Below are positions 13,576-15,017 of a stretch of 15,017 bases of DNA, piece after piece; within the stretch, counting starts at the first letter, position 1; each line of letters begins with the position of its first letter. Both the position numbers and the translations under genes were made by a program. The notes beneath the pieces are model-generated. The model was not told the origin of the DNA. It saw only the letters and a program-made list of their open reading frames with translations, and did not search any database. The stretch is from Thermoplasmata archaeon (GTDB lineage Archaea > Thermoplasmatota > Thermoplasmata > Thermoplasmatales > GCA-001856825), in the NCBI GenBank assembly GCA_021793855.1, contig JAJYRY010000012.1, positions 1 through 15,017 on the forward strand, in the 5' to 3' direction.

Positions 13576-14583
13576 ATGAAGTACAAGAGCTTTGGCAAGA
13601 CTGGAGTCAAGGTTTCTGAATTGATATTTGGTACGTGGTATCTTCCGAGCCGTGAAACAAGCGGAAAGAGGGAAGTAAACAGGCAAACTTCAATTAAATT
13701 GATAAAGAAAGCATACGATTTAGGTATCAACTTTTTCGATACAGCTGACGTTTACAGGGGGATTTATGATAGAGATACTTTTACAACGAATTTTGAGAAT
13801 GTTGGGTTAGCAGAGAAGATTGTTGGAGAAGCATTGAAGGGTTATGATAGAGAGAGCTTTGTGATCTCTACGAAGGTAATGGGCAGAACTGGACCTCTCC
13901 CAAATGACCTGGGTGCCAATAGGAAACACGTGCGGAGTGCAATTGCAAAAAGTCTGGAGAGACTCAAGTTGAAATATGTGGACTTCTACATGGTTCATGG
14001 CCCCGATGAAGATAGCGGAATTGAGCAAACTGCAAAGACGATGAATATCCTTGAGGACGAGGGTTTGATACTTCACTATGGAATTTCGAATCACTCCGCC
14101 CACAGCATCATCAAATTTCTCAATCTCAGATATTTTGAGCCACTTGAACCGCCGGCTTTCATTCAGGACAAGTACAACCTGATTGAGAGGGAACTGGAGA
14201 ATACTAACATAAAGGTAGCAGAGGACAACTCGCTTGCATCGATGATCTACAGTCCACTAGCGCAAGGAGTCCTTGCAGGGAGATACATCAAAGAAAACAG
14301 CAGGGATTCGCGAAAGGAATATGAGAGATGGTTTGAGAAGAACCAACTTCAAGCGGAAAACCAGGCATCTCTCGAAAAATTCAGCGTGATTGCCAAACAA
14401 AAGGATGTGACCATGTCGCAACTTGCTCTGTGCTGGCTCATCAACAGAGGGAAATACATCTTTCCAATCCTAGGGGCCACAAGGGAAGAACAACTAGAGG
14501 AGAACGTTGGAAGTGGAAACATATCCCTTTCCACCCAGGATGCCGATGACTTGGAAAAACTGTTCGAAAGCAAGAAGAAGTAA
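13576..14583 (+). CDS. Aldo/keto reductase
   Basis: The 335-residue enzyme is an NAD(P)H-dependent oxidoreductase of the aldo/keto reductase superfamily, a cytoplasmic TIM barrel. The catalytic tetrad is visible: D55 and Y60 (FFDTADVY), K100 (ISTKVMG) and H141 (DFYMVHGPD). The GISNHSAHSI strand, PLAQGVLAGRY and the C-terminal cofactor segment GATREEQLEEN are typical of the Kv-beta/YhdN-like branch. After the tetrad Tyr there is an extra 15-16 residues (RGIYDRDTFTTNFENV) before GLAEKIVGEAL, where most relatives run straight on. A longer N-terminal loop (SRETSGKREVNRQ) lies before helix 1. Both loops sit near the active-site mouth and may shape substrate choice. The substrate is unknown. It converges on the 23S rRNA gene and appears to be a single-gene transcript. 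Confidence 0.93.
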   Translation: MKYKSFGKTGVKVSELIFGTWYLPSRETSGKREVNRQTSIKLIKKAYDLGINFFDTADVYRGIYDRDTFTTNFENVGLAEKIVGEALKGYDRESFVISTKVMGRTGPLPNDLGANRKHVRSAIAKSLERLKLKYVDFYMVHGPDEDSGIEQTAKTMNILEDEGLILHYGISNHSAHSIIKFLNLRYFEPLEPPAFIQDKYNLIERELENTNIKVAEDNSLASMIYSPLAQGVLAGRYIKENSRDSRKEYERWFEKNQLQAENQASLEKFSVIAKQKDVTMSQLALCWLINRGKYIFPILGATREEQLEENVGSGNISLSTQDADDLEKLFESKKK

Positions 14584-14784
14584 AATTAGTCTAAATGTTA
14601 AAACATAATTAACATCGCTTGGTTTCACCTCATTCTTTGACTTACATCACAACTCATTCATAAGGACTCTCAAGGCTGATTCTATTATGACAAATTTGTA
14701 CTCGGACAAGGAAAAGGTCCCTAAGATTAGAGGCTAAACAAATAGAAAAGTTGCTCATAAATCAGCAAGGGTTAGATGATGGAT

Positions 14785-15017
14785 TTTACAGATTTTCGAT
14801 CTTTAGTAATCGCGGACTAAACATCTCGCCTTGCGGCTTGATGCGTACATCCCGATCCTATCAACCCTGTCTTTTACAGGAGATCTGATAACGATGCCTC
14901 TTTTCAGGGACGGTTTCGAACTTAGATGCTTTCAGCTCTTATCCGCATATGACGTGGCTGCCCGGCGAATGCCTTGTCAGACAACCGGTAAACTAGAGGC
15001 CACGAAGCCCCGTTCCT
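14785..15017 (-). rRNA. 23S rRNA, 3' portion (5' part beyond window)
   Basis: The minus strand matches the 3' end of archaeal 23S rRNA. It enters the window just after the sarcin-ricin loop tetraloop (AGGAAC), then shows GCCTCTAGTTTACCGGTTGT, GGATAAGAGCTGAAAGCATC, TAAGTTCGAAACC, TTGATAGGATCGGGATGTA and the terminal hairpin CGAT-TACTAAAG-ATCG near 14799-14814. The exact mature 3' end is uncertain by about ten bases. I set it by comparison with the E. coli distance from the same hairpin. No 5S gene follows within the roughly 200 bases before the convergent aldo/keto reductase, which suggests unlinked rRNA genes. Confidence 0.95.

Noticed and set aside
1..15017. CRISPR arrays, insertion sequences, toxin-antitoxin or phage modules
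   Set aside because: No regularly spaced repeats, transposase motifs, terminal inverted repeats or integrase were seen. The nucleotidyltransferase at 8736-9365 has no adjacent HEPN partner.

Overview
The window looks archaeal. Evidence: several genes have an AT-rich TATA-like box about 20-30 bases before the start codon with little or no leader. A class II tRNA-Leu(CAG) has no encoded CCA. The 23S rRNA 3' end has archaeal-type sequence and no 5S gene follows it. Separated rRNA genes, moderate-to-low GC and a fused electron-transfer flavoprotein fit Thermoplasmata or a relative best. This placement is inference; the sequence alone does not fix the genus.

Layout. Bases 1-821 carry the C-terminal half of a DHA2-type MFS drug/solute exporter, cut by the window edge. 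After a gene-poor convergent gap comes a minus-strand pair: a four-helix membrane protein of unknown function, then a membrane-anchored phosphoesterase of the acid phosphatase/phospholipase C family (1210-3210). A divergent promoter region (3211-3396) separates this pair from the next block.

Bases 3397-10106 look like a glycan or glycolipid assembly island. In order it holds: a plus-strand fusion of a flavin/F420-type split-barrel domain to a methyltransferase; a 74-residue unknown protein translationally coupled to a family-2 glycosyltransferase; a methyltransferase with a C-terminal zinc ribbon; a large polytopic GT-C glycosyltransferase; a nucleotidyltransferase; and a polyprenyl-phosphate mannose synthase-like GT2. 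A plausible working order is that the last enzyme makes a lipid-phosphate sugar at the inner membrane face, the GT-C enzyme uses it outside, and the other GT2 and the methyltransferases build and decorate the glycan. Acceptor and sugar are unknown.

Bases 10217-14583 return to more ordinary genes: a DUF488 protein, a small CDGSH iron-sulfur protein, a fused EtfB-EtfA flavoprotein, tRNA-Leu(CAG) and an aldo/keto reductase. The window ends inside the 3' part of a minus-strand 23S rRNA gene. No CRISPR array, complete insertion sequence or defence cassette was seen. The strongest leads are the split-barrel/methyltransferase fusion, the glycan island as a unit, the small coupled ORF at 4531-4755, and a possible decayed coding stretch at 10549-10800.
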